Assembly: GCF_001659685.2 (NCBI RefSeq)
Contig: NZ_LXYE02000006.1
Span: 1 to 64,000 of the forward strand
Length of the DNA: 64,000 nt
Direction of reading: 5' to 3'
Origin: Labilibacter marinus
GTDB lineage: Bacteria; Bacteroidota; Bacteroidia; Bacteroidales; Marinilabiliaceae
Made by a program: the position numbers and the translations under genes. The notes beneath the pieces are model-generated. The model was not told where the DNA came from. It made no database searches and was given only the letters and a program-made list of their open reading frames with translations. This document shows positions 63,104-64,000 of this stretch, piece by piece. Within the stretch, counting starts at the first letter, position 1; each line of letters starts with the position of its first letter.

Positions 63104-63111
63104 CAAAAGTA
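63104..63111 (-). promoter_or_regulatory. -7 box of the RsmI-like gene
   Basis: TACTTTTG on the minus strand matches TAnnTTTG, giving a leader of about 12 nt. Confidence 0.5.
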
Positions 63112-63265
63112 GTAAAAATGAATTCGCTACATGAGCTTGGCATGGTATTAGTTCAATCTAGATTAATTATACACTAAGGAAATATTTAATTAACAGGCTT
63201 TCATCTCTTAAAATAAGATGTATTTTTAGGCGATTTTTTAAAAGCCCCATAATATCAGGATACCT

Positions 63266-64000
63266 ATGAAAAAGAAGAGCTTTGCAGCATTTGTAGTGCT
63301 GATTGTTTGTGTTGTTGGATTAAATGCGCAGACCCATGACCTTAAATATAAACTTAAAAAGGGTCAGGATTATAAATTTTATCAGGAAACAAAAATGAAT
63401 ATTACCCAATCGTTGGGTATTATTGAGCAGGAAATTAAAAATGAGTTTAAAGGTATTACTCGTTTTACGCCTGTATCTAACGAAGGAAGTAATATTGTAT
63501 TGAGTACTGCCTTTGAAACGATGATTATTAATATTGAAAGCATGATGTTTAATATTAATTACGACTCGTCGAAACCCATAAAACCAGAGGATAAAATAGC
63601 CAATATCTATAATGGAATAATTGGTAAAGATTTTACTGTAGTAATAACACCTCAAGGCAGAGTGGTGCGCATTGATGGTATAGACGAAATGATTGATGAT
63701 GCTGTTAGAGCGCTAGGCAGCACAGATTCGAAGGTAGCCATGCAAATGAAGAAGACTTTAAGTAGTCATTTTGGTAAAGAAGCTTTAACAGGTAATATGG
63801 AAATGTTATTATCTATTTATCCTGCAAAAGCCAAAAGAGTAGGGGAATCGTGGAGTACCGATACCAAGTTAACTTCAGCTTTAAAAGCTAACTTAAGTAA
63901 CAATTGGACCTTGGTAAATGCTAGCAACAAGCAGTGGAGAATGCATGGAAAAGGCAATATTACCACTTTAGGTGAAGAGGCCATTATGAATGGGATGAAA
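63266..64000 (+). CDS. Secreted DUF6263-like protein, 3' part beyond the right edge
   Basis: 245 codons are open from ATG 63266 to the window end without a stop. The signal peptide is about 1-22 (AAFVVLIVCVVGLNAQ). The mature part starts HDLKYKLKKGQDYKFYQETK and continues with beta-rich segments: TRFTPVSNEGSNIVLST, DFTVVITPQGRVVRIDG and GESWSTDTKL. The design matches the DUF6263-like protein at 7884-8777, including LKKG-x-x-Y, a helix-rich middle with MKKTLSSHFG, and GxSWxxxxKL against GDSYTNSIKL. The two are probably paralogues. Confidence 0.75.
   Translation, partial: MKKKSFAAFVVLIVCVVGLNAQTHDLKYKLKKGQDYKFYQETKMNITQSLGIIEQEIKNEFKGITRFTPVSNEGSNIVLSTAFETMIINIESMMFNINYDSSKPIKPEDKIANIYNGIIGKDFTVVITPQGRVVRIDGIDEMIDDAVRALGSTDSKVAMQMKKTLSSHFGKEALTGNMEMLLSIYPAKAKRVGESWSTDTKLTSALKANLSNNWTLVNASNKQWRMHGKGNITTLGEEAIMNGMK

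Noticed and set aside
63320-63655. 111-codon minus-strand frame at the right edge
   Set aside because: Fully antisense to the DUF6263-like partial gene, whose signal peptide and motifs are clear.
1-64000. CRISPR array, tRNA/rRNA genes, toxin-antitoxin or phage-defence island
   Set aside because: Scanning the gaps showed no regular direct repeats, no tRNA-like folds and no recognisable defence genes. The xerD-type recombinase is the housekeeping form.

Overview
The window is a chromosomal stretch of a low-GC member of the Bacteroidota. The evidence is the recurrent promoter box TAnnTTTG (the Bacteroidota -7 element) upstream of at least 15 genes, the absence of obvious Shine-Dalgarno sequences, a fasciclin protein ending in a type IX secretion sorting domain, many SPII lipoproteins, and families largely restricted to this phylum (DUF3822, Lacal_2735, DUF6263, SiaB/DUF6272, PHFIFN-type LytS kinases with LytTR regulators). 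Gene content fits a Marinilabiliales/Bacteroidales-like marine organism, but that finer placement is inference. I saw no rRNA, tRNA, CRISPR array, intact insertion sequence or prophage.

Layout. 1-6300: a left-edge promoter, aroQ-pyk (leftward), xerD (rightward), and the leftward 209-aa protein / DUF3822 / rsmD cluster. 6367-7788: a RecD-like helicase. 7884-14145: a DUF6263 protein, then a leftward sugar-nucleotide block (ugd, UDP-glucuronate decarboxylase, rfbD, phospho-sugar mutase). 14572-23208: mostly housekeeping genes on the plus strand (rpsA, a STAS protein, rnz, guaA), then a tight operon of a C-terminal processing protease, pnuC, nicotinamide riboside kinase and serine acetyltransferase. 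23342-24294: a SiaB-SiaC phosphoswitch pair. 24355-35779: an ABCG-like transporter with a TerB-like N-terminus, a DPP-IV-like peptidase, an outer-membrane barrel protein with a TTG start, a Cys-rich lipoprotein and clpB. 36108-41917: small accessory genes, including a Lacal_2735 protein of 56 aa, CIA30, DUF3795, a free-standing N-terminal domain of the long RluA type, a VOC protein and an alanine dehydrogenase/PNT-family enzyme.

42139-52518 is the most accessory-looking region. It holds a MORN/TonB protein, a lipoprotein, and two consecutive copies of one layout: a leftward LytTR regulator divergent from a small MotA/TolQ/ExbB-like membrane protein, followed by a lipid-anchored enzyme. In copy A these are a membrane-tethered LytTR factor, a 133-aa membrane protein and an S41 peptidase. 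In copy B they are a LytS-LytTR two-component pair, a 142-aa membrane protein and an amidohydrolase with a membrane tail. No ExbD partner lies nearby. This is the best candidate here for an undescribed system. The region ends in the C-terminal remnant of a GH29 alpha-L-fucosidase.

52519-64000: a TRIC channel, DUF493, a small outer-membrane barrel, the fasciclin/T9SS cargo, a Cache-HAMP chemoreceptor, YchJ, DUF2293, a lipoprotein lipase-like hydrolase, an RsmI-like methylase, and a second DUF6263 protein cut by the right edge. Two diverged, oppositely oriented copies of an intergenic repeat (49262-49433 and 53611-53773) share an 8-bp inverted repeat with a compensatory base-pair change and an identical 22-nt loop, so the structure itself may be under selection.
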